From contig JAFRJV010000078.1 in the NCBI GenBank assembly GCA_017432075.1, positions 1-64,000 on the forward strand: a stretch of DNA of 64,000 bases, in the 5' to 3' direction. Of the stretch, positions 1 to 9,367 are shown one piece after another. The notes below the pieces were generated by a model. The model worked only from the letters and a program-made list of their open reading frames with translations, had not been told where the DNA came from and did no database searches. The number at the start of each line of letters is the position of its first letter. Position 1 is the stretch's first letter. Made by a program: the position numbers and the translations under genes. Origin of the DNA: Mogibacterium sp. (lineage in GTDB: Bacteria > Bacillota > Clostridia > Peptostreptococcales > Anaerovoracaceae).

Positions 1-3000
1 TACAGGGTGTTCGAGGGCTGCACGAACCTGGAGAGCATAAACTATCCTGCAGGTCTTGCAAACTGCCCGGACGGGAACGGATCGTATTCAGGCCAGTACG
101 GAAACCTGTTCGCCGGGTGCAGCAGTCTGAAGAGAGTCACTATTCCTGAAGGAGTAACAGCGCTCCCGAATTATACATTCGCCAATTGCACATATATCAG
201 ATTCCTTGAATTACCATCTACTCTCAAAACCATTGGGAAGTACGCATTCAGTAATTGTATCGGACTTCCATGGCTCTATCTGAGCAATAGTGTCAGTGAA
301 ATCCAGGATGGTGCTTTCGAAGAATGTGATGGACTGATCAATGTAACTCTTCCTGAATCCGTAACCACAATAGGTAAGAACAGTTTCAATAATTGTCCTA
401 ACCTCAAATGTTTATATACTACAGAAAGCCTTACAAATATTGGAGATAAAGCAGTCAGTGGCGATAAAGTCACTATGTATGTAGTTGAAAACTCATATGC
501 AGCAGAATGGGCAATCAATAACGGTATTAACATTGAATTTATACCTGGCCGCTCGGGGAACTATGAGAATTATGCTATAGATATGACTGCCAGCAGTTTC
601 TACCCAATGTCAGAATCTGTAAGGGTGGATGCATCGGTTCCGGTCATTCTTGATTACAAGATCAAAGATGAATACGCGGACCTAATAGGGGATAAATCTT
701 TTGCTATACGTTTGTCATTAAATGCAGATGTGGCCAGCAACTCAATAACCGTTGATGGCAAGTCGGTGGTAATTGAAGAAAGCGATGAAGAAAGCGAACT
801 TGTCATACCGGTTACAGCAAATGCCGGACGTATAAGATTTTCAATCAAAGCAAACGCTTTGGGTAAGATTTCTGCATATGCCAGCTTCAAATATACTAAG
901 GATGGCAAATCCTGCAGTGACCTGATGGGTACTATCCTGATTGATGTACCGATAATAACAGTAGAGGCATCTTCGCCGACAAGCTTAACAACCCTGACCG
1001 TAAAGGGACTTGCTGAGTCCGGTAAGCGTGTAAATATATATATAAACGACACGCTGGAGACATCTGCTGTAGCAAAGAAAAACGGAGCATACAATGCTAT
1101 AGTTAAAGTTCCGTCAACTGTTAAAGATAACAGTACATTCATTTTGACTGCTAAACTGGCAGATAACCCATCCTGCACAGCATCTAAGCAAATATTCTTC
1201 AGTTCTGCAACACCGGAGCTTGTCAGATTCGATATGTACTATATGGCACATGAGCAAAAGATGCTCGATATGCTGTCGGTGAGTGGAAATAATGCTGTGG
1301 CACTGAGTGTCTTCCCGGGAACTGAACTGACATTCAGGATAAAGTATAAGAATGCATCAAAGATCAGTAAGGTATATGTTGTAAGCACAAAGAATGGCGT
1401 AACAAAAACAATGGAAGCTACTCCGTGTGCAACAGAGGGCGAGTACATTGCAAAGGGATACTTTGACCCGTCCAACCACAACTATCTGCCTGGAAAGATC
1501 ACGGTGCGATATGTCTTGAAGGGTGATGCTGACATCTCAACGGATTACGATAATCCTCAGCCGCTTTCAACAATCGGTGACATCCCGGACAATGTAAAGG
1601 ATGCTACCACGGAGTCAGAACCTATAGAAGGAGGTACAAGATATACTGTAACTCTTGCAGATGAAAATCATTCAGAGTTCATAGTAGACAACACAGTAGA
1701 AACAACAACACACTATACAGTTGACCAGCTTGTCGCAGATGGCTTTGTAAAGGCAGATGAGACTCATTACGTCAAGGTCGAGATCGATAAGTATGTTCAG
1801 TCGCCTGATGATCTGAAGACGATCGTATCAGAACTTGTATACGATACTACAAACAATGAGCTGCACAAATTCATTGTTAAAAAGGCCATTGGAAAGATGG
1901 AAGGTGCTGCCCTGGCTGAATTCGGGCTTTCTGATATGATGGATATCTGGGGCTTTGCCATGGACGGTGAGATGGCTCTCCTCAATGTAGCGATGACCAG
2001 GTTTGAGATCGACTGTTCGAACATGAGTGCAGCGGAAAAGGCGGCAGCATACAAGAAGCTTGATATTCTTATCGAATACTATGGGGCAACGCTGGTAGTG
2101 GACTATATGATATTTGCTATCGGAGCTGCAACAGGAATAGGACTTCCGCTGGCTATCCTGGGCAAAGTGCTCAATGACGTTATTACCGAATACTATACAG
2201 AAGTCCTTAACGGACAATCTCCATCGCTGGAAAGAGTTATAGGAAAAGTAATTGGAGATTATATCAATGTTGCACTTAAGTGGCTTATCGATCCGAGCGG
2301 CTACGCGTATGATACGGTACCGTCTAACCGGGTGGAAGGCGCCATTGCAACGGTATACTTCAAAGAAACAGAAGATGCGGATCCGGTGGTATGGGACGCG
2401 ACGGAATATGAACAACAAAATCCTCTATACACAGATTCAGCGGGATGCTACGCATGGGATACTCCGGAAGGACTCTGGCAGGTGGTCATCGAGAAAGAAG
2501 GGTATGAGACCTGGACCAGCGAGTGGCTCGAAGTGCCGCCTATCCAGACAGACATAAATGCGGCGCTTGTATCGACAGTGCAACCGGTACTTGAATGGTG
2601 CAATGTCAATCCGGAAGGCATCCAGCTCAAGTTCAGCAAATACATGGATCCGGAGACTGTTGAGGATGTTGTCATAATGGACGGATCCGGCAATGTAATA
2701 CCATTTGAACTGGTTTATTCAGAGGAAGATACGGATGCTTCCGGAAAAGTATATGCAGATACATATCAGCTGAAACCGACCGAAGGAGAATATGCACTCA
2801 AAGACAGTTACACTGTTGTTCTGCCGGATACACTTAAGGGTGCAAACGAAGCAGTTTCATTCAAGGCTGAAGAGGTAACAAAGGTTTGTGTACCGGACTG
2901 CAGTCTGCAGGCTGACGAGACAGCGACTGTGAAGTACGGATCAAAGATAACAGTTCCGGTCACAGTATCACCTGAGGATGCCGATATCACTCTGAATGCT

Positions 3001-5310
3001 GTCAGTGGAGCAACGCATTTCGTCAAAGTCATTTCGATCAATAAGACAGAAACAGCCGGTGTATGGGATCTGATCCTTGAGGGGCGTCTACCTGGTGACA
3101 CAAATGTAGTCGTTGAGGTTCCGGACTCAGGAATATCAACATCTATTGCAGTAACTGTAGAAATGGATGAGACCTTTGAGGGGTTCGATGATGAAGTCGA
3201 TCCACAAGAGCAGGCAGCAGTGGAGGCAGTCATTGCTGCTATCGAAGCTCTTCCAACGGTAGATGAACTGACTCTGGACGACCAGGATCTGGTTCAGGCA
3301 GCAGCTTCAGCATATGATGCACTCAGTGAGGCAGCTAAGGCGAAGGTGCCGGAAAATACGAAGGCTGCTCTTGAAAATGCAAGAGCACGTATAGCACAGC
3401 TGATAGAAGAAGACGAAGAAGCTGCACAGCAGGCACAGCAACAGGCAGATGCTGTTTCGGCAACCATCAGTGCTCTTCCGACAGTCGAGAACCTGACGCT
3501 GAATGACAAAGACGCAGTACAGGCAGCAGCAGATGCGTATGATGCATTGAGCGATGCTGCTAAAGCAAGAGTTTCTGCTGAAAGCAAAGTTGCGCTTGAA
3601 GCAGCAAAAGCAAAAATGGCGGAACTTGTCGCGGAAGATACCGCAGCGGAAGAAGCGGCTGCAAATGTCACGGTTCTTATTAACGGACTCCCTTCACCGG
3701 ATGATCTTAGTCTGAATAATAAGGATGCCGTACAGGCAGCAGCAGATGCATATGATGCACTGAGTGATGCTGCAAAAGCAAAAGTATCTGCAGACAAAGT
3801 CGATGCACTTGAAGCAGCTAAGACAAAGATGGCAGAGCTGGTAGCGGAAGACGCGGAAGCTGCAGGTGATGCAGCAAGTGTTGTTGACCTTATCGATGCT
3901 CTTCCGGATGTTGATACACTGACTCTGGATGATAAGGATCAGGTTCAGCAAGCAGTTTCGGCATACAATGCACTCAGCGATCTTGCGAAATCCAAGATTG
4001 CAGAGGAGACTCTTAATATCCTTAATGCCGCAAAAATAAAAATAGAAGAGCTTGTTGATGAAGATGAGACTGCTGCGGAAGATGCAGCAAGTGTTGTTGC
4101 CCTCATTGATGCTCTTCCGGATGTTGATACTCTGACTCTGGACGACCAGGATCAGGTACAGGCAGCAGCCGGCGCATACGATGCACTGAGCGATGCTGCA
4201 AAGGATAAGGTCCCTGCAGAGAAAAAGAATACTCTTGAAAGTGCAAGAGCACGTATCACCGAGCTGATAGAAGCGGATGAGGAAGCTGCTCAGCAGGCAC
4301 AGCAGCAGGCAGATGCCGTTGCGGAAAAGATCGGCAAGCTTCCGTCAGTTGATGCCCTTACGCTGAATGACAAAGACGCAGTACAGGCAGCAGCAGATGC
4401 GTATGATGCATTGAGCGATGCTGCAAAAGCTAAGGTGCCGGCTGCAGCGGTGGAAGCTCTGGAAGCAGCAAAGAACCGTATAGCAGAGCTTGAGGAACAA
4501 GCCGGCGATGATGAAGCACAGGAAGCAGCGGATTCTGTCACTGAAAAGATTTCTGATTTACCAAGCGTGGATGCTTTGACAATCGGAGATCAGGGTAAGG
4601 TCCAGGCCGCATTGGATGCATATAATGCACTCAGCGATGCTGCAAAAGCAAAGGTACCGGCTACAGCGGTGGAAGCTCTGGAAGCTGCTAAGAAACGTAT
4701 GGAAGAGTTAGTAAAAACCGATGAGGAAGCAGCTGCAGAAGCTGAAACGGTTGAGAACATGATCAGTGCTTTACCGGCGGCAGATAAAATAACTCTTGCA
4801 GACAAGAATACGGTAATTGCTGTGGTCACTGCAATGGATAGTCTTAGTGATGCAGCTAAAGCTAAGATCAGCGCTGAAGACATCAAGAAGGTTTCGGATG
4901 CGGTCGCCAGAATAGATGCGCTTGAAAAAGCTGAAAAAGATAAGGCTGAGCAGGAGAGACTCAAAGCGCAGGAGCTGATAAATGCTAATAACGGCATAAT
5001 TGATGCTAAACTGCCTAAAGTCAAGATATCTAAACCTGCCGCAGGAAAGAAGAAACTGACCGCCAAGTGGAAGAAGCTCAATTCCAAGCAGCAGAAGCGG
5101 ATAAAGGGCATTGAGGTAGAATACAGTACCGATAAGAACTTTAAGACTGCATATAAATTCAAAGCTGCAAAGAAAAAAGCTGCAAGCGTAGCGATCAAAA
5201 AACTCAAGCCAAAGACGACGTATTATGTACGAGCTCATACATATGTTATCAGAGGAGGAGTCAAATACGTATCGCCGTGGTCGGCAAGAAAGAAAGTCAA
5301 AGTAAAATAA
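1..5310 (+). CDS. Secreted multi-domain surface protein with BspA-type LRRs (5' truncated)
   Basis: The reading frame is open from the left edge, so the N-terminus and any signal peptide lie outside the window; about 1769 residues are visible. Counting from the GTG at 7, residues 1-170 are BspA/LRR_5 leucine-rich repeats (units like FANCTYIRFLELPSTLKTIG). Next come beta-rich Ig-like segments (about 190-400), a mixed helical region (about 590-760), a carboxypeptidase-regulatory-like segment beginning IDPSGYAYD (about 761) and a Big_5/SbsA-like segment (about 858-960). Eight helical repeats (1070-1658) precede a lysine-rich fibronectin-III module (about 1668-1767) that ends in KVKVK. There is no LPXTG motif and no C-terminal membrane segment. 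A role as an adhesin or wall-associated scaffold is inferred from the family; no catalytic motif was seen. A hairpin terminator follows the stop. Confidence 0.85.
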   Translation, partial: YRVFEGCTNLESINYPAGLANCPDGNGSYSGQYGNLFAGCSSLKRVTIPEGVTALPNYTFANCTYIRFLELPSTLKTIGKYAFSNCIGLPWLYLSNSVSEIQDGAFEECDGLINVTLPESVTTIGKNSFNNCPNLKCLYTTESLTNIGDKAVSGDKVTMYVVENSYAAEWAINNGINIEFIPGRSGNYENYAIDMTASSFYPMSESVRVDASVPVILDYKIKDEYADLIGDKSFAIRLSLNADVASNSITVDGKSVVIEESDEESELVIPVTANAGRIRFSIKANALGKISAYASFKYTKDGKSCSDLMGTILIDVPIITVEASSPTSLTTLTVKGLAESGKRVNIYINDTLETSAVAKKNGAYNAIVKVPSTVKDNSTFILTAKLADNPSCTASKQIFFSSATPELVRFDMYYMAHEQKMLDMLSVSGNNAVALSVFPGTELTFRIKYKNASKISKVYVVSTKNGVTKTMEATPCATEGEYIAKGYFDPSNHNYLPGKITVRYVLKGDADISTDYDNPQPLSTIGDIPDNVKDATTESEPIEGGTRYTVTLADENHSEFIVDNTVETTTHYTVDQLVADGFVKADETHYVKVEIDKYVQSPDDLKTIVSELVYDTTNNELHKFIVKKAIGKMEGAALAEFGLSDMMDIWGFAMDGEMALLNVAMTRFEIDCSNMSAAEKAAAYKKLDILIEYYGATLVVDYMIFAIGAATGIGLPLAILGKVLNDVITEYYTEVLNGQSPSLERVIGKVIGDYINVALKWLIDPSGYAYDTVPSNRVEGAIATVYFKETEDADPVVWDATEYEQQNPLYTDSAGCYAWDTPEGLWQVVIEKEGYETWTSEWLEVPPIQTDINAALVSTVQPVLEWCNVNPEGIQLKFSKYMDPETVEDVVIMDGSGNVIPFELVYSEEDTDASGKVYADTYQLKPTEGEYALKDSYTVVLPDTLKGANEAVSFKAEEVTKVCVPDCSLQADETATVKYGSKITVPVTVSPEDADITLNAVSGATHFVKVISINKTETAGVWDLILEGRLPGDTNVVVEVPDSGISTSIAVTVEMDETFEGFDDEVDPQEQAAVEAVIAAIEALPTVDELTLDDQDLVQAAASAYDALSEAAKAKVPENTKAALENARARIAQLIEEDEEAAQQAQQQADAVSATISALPTVENLTLNDKDAVQAAADAYDALSDAAKARVSAESKVALEAAKAKMAELVAEDTAAEEAAANVTVLINGLPSPDDLSLNNKDAVQAAADAYDALSDAAKAKVSADKVDALEAAKTKMAELVAEDAEAAGDAASVVDLIDALPDVDTLTLDDKDQVQQAVSAYNALSDLAKSKIAEETLNILNAAKIKIEELVDEDETAAEDAASVVALIDALPDVDTLTLDDQDQVQAAAGAYDALSDAAKDKVPAEKKNTLESARARITELIEADEEAAQQAQQQADAVAEKIGKLPSVDALTLNDKDAVQAAADAYDALSDAAKAKVPAAAVEALEAAKNRIAELEEQAGDDEAQEAADSVTEKISDLPSVDALTIGDQGKVQAALDAYNALSDAAKAKVPATAVEALEAAKKRMEELVKTDEEAAAEAETVENMISALPAADKITLADKNTVIAVVTAMDSLSDAAKAKISAEDIKKVSDAVARIDALEKAEKDKAEQERLKAQELINANNGIIDAKLPKVKISKPAAGKKKLTAKWKKLNSKQQKRIKGIEVEYSTDKNFKTAYKFKAAKKKAASVAIKKLKPKTTYYVRAHTYVIRGGVKYVSPWSARKKVKVK
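3214..4980 (+). repeat. Eight tandem ~70-77-residue coding repeats
   Basis: Eight consecutive copies of a helical unit, each with the core pattern LP..D.LTL.DKD.VQAA, then AYDALSDAAKAKV, then LEAAK.R..EL. Copies 1 and 5 carry an extra AQQAQQQAD spacer. DNA identity between copies is uneven. A 65-base run in copy 2 (3496-3560) is exactly repeated in copy 6 (4360-4424), pointing to recent duplication or gene conversion. Similar alanine-rich repeats occur in stalk regions of Firmicutes surface proteins. Confidence 0.9.
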
Positions 5311-5333
5311 TTTGACAAGTGCGTCAACAGAAA

Positions 5334-5366
5334 AACAGCGGGCTTAAAGAAGCCTGCTGTTTTCTA
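5334..5366 (+). terminator. Rho-independent terminator
   Basis: A 12-bp stem (AACAGCGGGCTT pairing with AAGCCTGCTGTT, one G-U pair) with a 4-base AAAG loop is followed by T-rich sequence. It lies 24 bases after the stop of the first gene and separates it from the next promoter. Confidence 0.85.
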
Positions 5367-5380
5367 TTGTGTTGCTCATT

Positions 5381-5389
5381 TGCTATAAT
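5381..5389 (+). promoter_or_regulatory. Extended -10 promoter
   Basis: TGCTATAAT is a perfect extended -10 (TGnTATAAT). No good -35 is present, which is usual for extended -10 promoters. It sits 49 bases upstream of the ATG at 5438 and just after the terminator. Confidence 0.6.
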
Positions 5390-5437
5390 TGTTTTGAGAC
5401 AGTTAATCAGAACCAGAACATTTTCCAGGAGTATTTT

Positions 5438-8329
5438 ATGAAAATCAGGAACAGATTTTTAAGCGTTTTTCTCGCAATGGCAATGGTCCTGTCAGGGGTC
5501 ACTTTTGCCGGGCCGGTCTTCGCAGATGATGATACCGCGGTGCCGAACCTGTCATACACTCTTACAGATTATTACACCGGCAGCGAAGTCACTACTTCCA
5601 ACAATGGAGCAAAAGCGAAGGTTCTGATCTTCGGCCGTGTTTCGTGCCCTAATACACAGGTTACTATGCAGAGCCTTTCAAACAGCAGCTATATGGTTAA
5701 CTCCGGCTACGATGTGATGTTTATCGAGGAGGGCGCCGCATCCGAAGAAGATATGAAATCTTTTGTTGATTCTTATTGCAGTGACTACATGACGGTCTGT
5801 GCAACAACGGATTCTTACGGCAGCGAGCTCATGTGGAGCTATATGCGTTACTGGCAGGGAAGCACTTCATCTGTGCTCTATCCGGCTATTTTCTATATAG
5901 ATGGGAACGACAATATACGGAAGCTGACAACAGGACGCGTGTCAGCTTTGTCGATCAAAAATGTCTGCGACAGTTTTGCCGGCAGCGGAGAAGACGAAAG
6001 CCTCAGAACCGCTGCAATTACTGCAACCTGCGGCCAGTCAAAGGCTCGTATCATGCTTGATGAAATGAATGCAAGGCGTACGGGCAGCAACGGAACTGTT
6101 CCATGGTGCTGGAATTCGGACAATACAAAAAAAGTTGAATACAGCGGCCTGGGTGAGCTTGAGTATGACTATGATCTGGAGAAGATCGCAACTCAGAGAG
6201 CTGCGGAGATCGTTCTTTCGTATGCGCATACCAGACCTAACGGAGATAGCTGCAACAGCGCCTATTCGGAATTTTCTTATTACTGTTCCGCCAGAGGAGA
6301 AAACATAGCGATAGGGCAGAAGACATGGTCTGAAGTACTCGATGCGTGGTGGGAAGAGAACGAAGACTATAACGGCCAGGGGCACAGACGTAACATTCTC
6401 AACAGCAGATACACATCTGTCGGCATCGGCCATGTAATAGTCGACGGTACTCATTACTGGGTACAGGAGTTTTCTGACTCTACAAACAGTGCGGAATATA
6501 CTGAACCGAATGATAGTGAGACAGACTTCAATATAGAATTTGACACCTCCAAGCTCGTTTCAGATGAGCTGAGCGCATCAAGGACATCGATCAGCACATA
6601 TGTCAGTTACGGAGAACCCCTGCCGGAGATCACCGAGAAGATAAGGCTTAACGATACAGCTTATTATACTGATGATGTGACAGTCAAAAATACTATGAAC
6701 TGGTATGTCAGAGATATCGGCATAGCTTATATAACAGAAAATCTGGTAGTGGGCAGCACCGTAGGACAGACTGAGATAGTGCATCCGGCTATGTTTGGCG
6801 GTGATCAGCTGAAGATCCCGGTGACGGTCAAGGCGGGGAGCCCTTCTGACCCGACTGATCCTGACGATCCTGATGACCCGGATGATCCTGACGAACCTAT
6901 AGGATATTATACCCCTGTTACTATCCCGATCCCGCTGACTTACGGGCAGACTGAAGCGCGGCAGGTGTTTGATGAGCTGAACGCAAGGCGTACCGGCAGC
7001 AACGGAAATGCTCCATGGTGCTGGAACGAAGATGCTTCAGAGAAAGAGGATTACAGCGGTCTGAGAGCACTCAAGTACAGCTACAATCTCGAAAAAGTAG
7101 CGATGCAGAGGGCAGCGGAAGTATCCATCCATTATATGCAAAGCCGGTCGGATAAACATCCGAGGCCTGATAACAGTAATTATAAAACCGCATTTGATGA
7201 AGTCTCCGGGGCAGGATACGCTGTGGGAGAGATATTCCTCTGTGGCTGTGACAATGCTGAGGAGATCCTGTCAGAATGGTGGGAAGAAGAGGAGCAGACA
7301 TATGAGGATCAGTATGAGCGCAGGTTCGTGCTTAACAGCGATGCGGTGTATGCCGGAGTGGGGCATGTAATACGTAACGGACTTCACTTCTGGGTGCTCG
7401 AACTTGGCCGGTCCGGAAGTCCGGGCACAGCTACAGCTGCTCTGGATGGAGATGCTGTGCGCAATGTGGAGGTTATTCCTTACTTTATGGCATCTGATGG
7501 TATCTATTCAGATACAGACAGCATAACTTTAAAACCGGGCGAAACTGCAGATATACCAAGCTGTCAGGAACTGCTGACTATGCAGATGGATTTCACTGAC
7601 GGAACTATTCCGCTGAATAATAATAAAGAGTGGGTCATTGAAGATACATCGATAGCTGAGATCTCCGGTGGCAGGATCGTGGCAAAGGCAGCGGGCACTA
7701 CAGCCATCACACGTGATGTGACATTCTCGCTTAAAGGCAGCGCGATCAGTATCCCGATCACGGTTTCCGCTAATGATCCGGCTGACCCGGATGATCCTGA
7801 CAACCCTGATAACCCTGACAACCCTGATAACCCTGACAATCCGGATAACCCTGACAACCCTGACAACCCTGATGATCCGGTCGATCCGGATCAGCCGGTA
7901 CATAAACACAGATTTGGAGCCTGGGAAATCGTCACACCGGCAACCGAGGTATCTGCCGGCACAGAAATCAGGTCCTGTTACTACTGCGATACAGATGAAA
8001 CACGTACTATTCCGATGCTCGCACCTACACTGCCGGCAGTAAAAATAAGCAAACCGGCAGCTGCGAAGAAATCGGTGACTGTCAAGTGGAAGAAGGTTTC
8101 TGCGAAGAACCGGAAGAAGATCGGGAAAATCCAGATACAGTACAGTCTTGATAAGAACTTCAGGACTGGAGTCAAGACTACGACAGCGAAGAAGATGGCT
8201 GTATCAAAAAAGATCAAGAAACTGCAGTCAAAGAAGAAATACTACTTCAGGATACGAGCCTACAAGAGCTCTGACGGACAGGTACATGTATCCAGATGGT
8301 CTGCAGTAAAAGGCATCAAGGTAAAGTAA
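5438..8329 (+). CDS. Secreted thioredoxin-like / double CAP-domain / FN3 protein
   Basis: 963 residues from the ATG at 5438, chosen because AGGAG lies 6 bases upstream and it opens directly on a signal peptide (MKIRNRFLSVFLAMAMVLSG, cleavage probably after PVFA). Residues about 55-180 look like a thioredoxin-fold segment with a single cysteine in the active-site position (SCPNT), not CXXC. Two CAP/SCP domains follow. The first (about 203-346) keeps the AHTRP, GENIA and GHRRNIL signature motifs. The second (about 506-658) has Q and E where the two motif histidines should be. Asp-Pro-rich linkers (one with eight DNP units) lead to a small CxxC-containing module with pairs of cysteines (about 826-862) and a basic C-terminal FN3 domain (865-963). 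A cell-surface role is likely; the biochemical activity is unknown. Confidence 0.85.
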   Translation: MKIRNRFLSVFLAMAMVLSGVTFAGPVFADDDTAVPNLSYTLTDYYTGSEVTTSNNGAKAKVLIFGRVSCPNTQVTMQSLSNSSYMVNSGYDVMFIEEGAASEEDMKSFVDSYCSDYMTVCATTDSYGSELMWSYMRYWQGSTSSVLYPAIFYIDGNDNIRKLTTGRVSALSIKNVCDSFAGSGEDESLRTAAITATCGQSKARIMLDEMNARRTGSNGTVPWCWNSDNTKKVEYSGLGELEYDYDLEKIATQRAAEIVLSYAHTRPNGDSCNSAYSEFSYYCSARGENIAIGQKTWSEVLDAWWEENEDYNGQGHRRNILNSRYTSVGIGHVIVDGTHYWVQEFSDSTNSAEYTEPNDSETDFNIEFDTSKLVSDELSASRTSISTYVSYGEPLPEITEKIRLNDTAYYTDDVTVKNTMNWYVRDIGIAYITENLVVGSTVGQTEIVHPAMFGGDQLKIPVTVKAGSPSDPTDPDDPDDPDDPDEPIGYYTPVTIPIPLTYGQTEARQVFDELNARRTGSNGNAPWCWNEDASEKEDYSGLRALKYSYNLEKVAMQRAAEVSIHYMQSRSDKHPRPDNSNYKTAFDEVSGAGYAVGEIFLCGCDNAEEILSEWWEEEEQTYEDQYERRFVLNSDAVYAGVGHVIRNGLHFWVLELGRSGSPGTATAALDGDAVRNVEVIPYFMASDGIYSDTDSITLKPGETADIPSCQELLTMQMDFTDGTIPLNNNKEWVIEDTSIAEISGGRIVAKAAGTTAITRDVTFSLKGSAISIPITVSANDPADPDDPDNPDNPDNPDNPDNPDNPDNPDNPDDPVDPDQPVHKHRFGAWEIVTPATEVSAGTEIRSCYYCDTDETRTIPMLAPTLPAVKISKPAAAKKSVTVKWKKVSAKNRKKIGKIQIQYSLDKNFRTGVKTTTAKKMAVSKKIKKLQSKKKYYFRIRAYKSSDGQVHVSRWSAVKGIKVK
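7799..7870 (+). repeat. 9-base tandem repeat (Asp-Asn-Pro codons, 8 units)
   Basis: Eight uninterrupted GAY-AAY-CCN units encode an extended DNP linker between the second CAP region and the C-terminal modules. An earlier DPDD-type linker lies near 6850-6895. Copy number is likely to vary by slippage without changing the reading frame. Confidence 0.9.
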
Positions 8330-8332
8330 ACG

Positions 8333-9082
8333 ATGAAGATTCTGATCATCAGGCACGCAGAGCCCGATTATACGATCGATTCTCTGACAGAAAAGGGATG
8401 GCGCGAGGCGGAGTATCTTTCGGAGATGCTCGCTAAACAGCTGGACGAACAAAACCGTAATGGGCAGGTCTACTTTTACATGTCGCCTTACGGCAGGGCG
8501 CAGGACACAGCTTCACTCACGCTGAAGAAGCTGGGACGCACAGCCGAAGTGCTCCCGTGGCTCAGGGAGTTTGACATCTTCATATGGAGGCCTGACGACA
8601 CAACGAGAAAGCGCATTCCCTGGGACTGGACGCCCGGGGCCTGGATGCAGGATCCCCGCCTGTATCAGGCGGACCACTGGTTCGAGAACGAGCTGATGTC
8701 GGAAGGCAATGTCGGCGAAGAGTACTGCAAGGTTGCGGAGCAGTTTGACGAATTGCTGGCGCGGCACGGCTACAGGCGCGATGGCGGATACTACCGCGCA
8801 GAGCGCTCAAACCACGATACGCTGGTGCTGTTCTGTCACTTCGGGGTAGAAGGAGTTCTGCTGAGCCACTTGCTGGGGGTATCGCCAATGCCGGTCTGGC
8901 ATGGCTTATGTGCGTTGCCTTCCACGGTTACCACGCTTGTGACGGAAGAGCGGAGAGAAGGCATAGCAGTATTCAGGATACTGGCGTTCGGAGAGCGGGC
9001 GCACCTGTATGTGCATGATGAGGAGCCGTCATTTGCTGCCAGATTCTGCGAATGCTACGAAGACGATACACGGCATGATTAA
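8333..9082 (+). CDS. Histidine phosphatase (phosphoglycerate mutase-like) family protein
   Basis: 249 residues, starting 3 bases after the previous stop and so perhaps translationally coupled. The N-terminus MKILIIRHAEPDY carries the RHG-type motif (R7-H8) of the phosphohistidine branch. SPYGRAQDTA matches the second phosphate-binding arginine region, and LFCHFGVEG carries the second conserved histidine. This superfamily removes phosphate from small molecules or proteins through a phosphohistidine intermediate. The substrate cannot be predicted. No signal peptide is seen, so it is probably cytoplasmic despite following a secreted-protein gene. GC content is a little higher than in its neighbours. 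Confidence 0.85.
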   Translation: MKILIIRHAEPDYTIDSLTEKGWREAEYLSEMLAKQLDEQNRNGQVYFYMSPYGRAQDTASLTLKKLGRTAEVLPWLREFDIFIWRPDDTTRKRIPWDWTPGAWMQDPRLYQADHWFENELMSEGNVGEEYCKVAEQFDELLARHGYRRDGGYYRAERSNHDTLVLFCHFGVEGVLLSHLLGVSPMPVWHGLCALPSTVTTLVTEERREGIAVFRILAFGERAHLYVHDEEPSFAARFCECYEDDTRHD

Positions 9083-9092
9083 ACACCTCTGA

Positions 9093-9139
9093 TTGACATG
9101 CACCTCCTTGTGCAGTACAATGTACTACACAAGGAGGTG
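9093..9139 (+). promoter_or_regulatory. relBE promoter embedded in a 39-base palindromic operator
   Basis: TTGACA (9093-9098), a 17-base spacer and TACAAT (9116-9121) form a near-consensus promoter. A palindrome centred on base 9120 runs 9101-9139 with one mismatched pair: CACCTCCTTGTG at 9101-9112 and CACAAGGAGGTG at 9128-9139. The right arm contains the AAGGAGGTG ribosome binding site of the antitoxin gene. This fits autoregulation by a ribbon-helix-helix antitoxin. If transcription starts upstream of the centre, the mRNA could also hide its own SD. Confidence 0.8.
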
Positions 9140-9145
9140 ATTTTT

Positions 9146-9367
9146 ATGGCTTTTTCCATCAGGCTTACAGATGAAGAAAGAAAGCTGGCAGAAAGCTATG
9201 CAAAGATGCATGCGTACTCACTCTCGGAGGCTTTCAAAAGGGCGTTGTTCGAGAAGATCGAGGATGAATATGACATAGCCGTTGCGGAAGAAGCGTATAA
9301 CGATTACGTCGCTGACGGAAGAAAGAGCCGTCCTGCAGATGAGCTTTGGAAGGAATGCGATCTATGA
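9146..9367 (+). CDS. relB: RelB/DinJ-like (ribbon-helix-helix) antitoxin
   Basis: 73 residues from the ATG at 9146, which sits 6 bases after AAGGAGGTG; an in-frame TTG further upstream would translate the operator and is unlikely. The N-terminus (MAFSIRLTDEERKLAESYAK) is typical of short ribbon-helix-helix DNA-binding antitoxins of the RelB or DUF6290 type. The acidic C-terminal half would wrap the toxin. The stop overlaps the toxin start by 4 bases (ATGA), the usual antitoxin-first arrangement. By family knowledge it neutralises the toxin and represses the shared promoter. Confidence 0.85.
   Translation: MAFSIRLTDEERKLAESYAKMHAYSLSEAFKRALFEKIEDEYDIAVAEEAYNDYVADGRKSRPADELWKECDL

Noticed and set aside
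5312..5317. TTGACA just after the first gene
   Set aside because: No -10 at a suitable distance; the sequence 17 bases downstream is the terminator stem.
7799..7870. Regular 9-base repeats that could be taken for a CRISPR-like array
   Set aside because: No spacers; the repeats are in-frame DNP codons inside a secreted protein.
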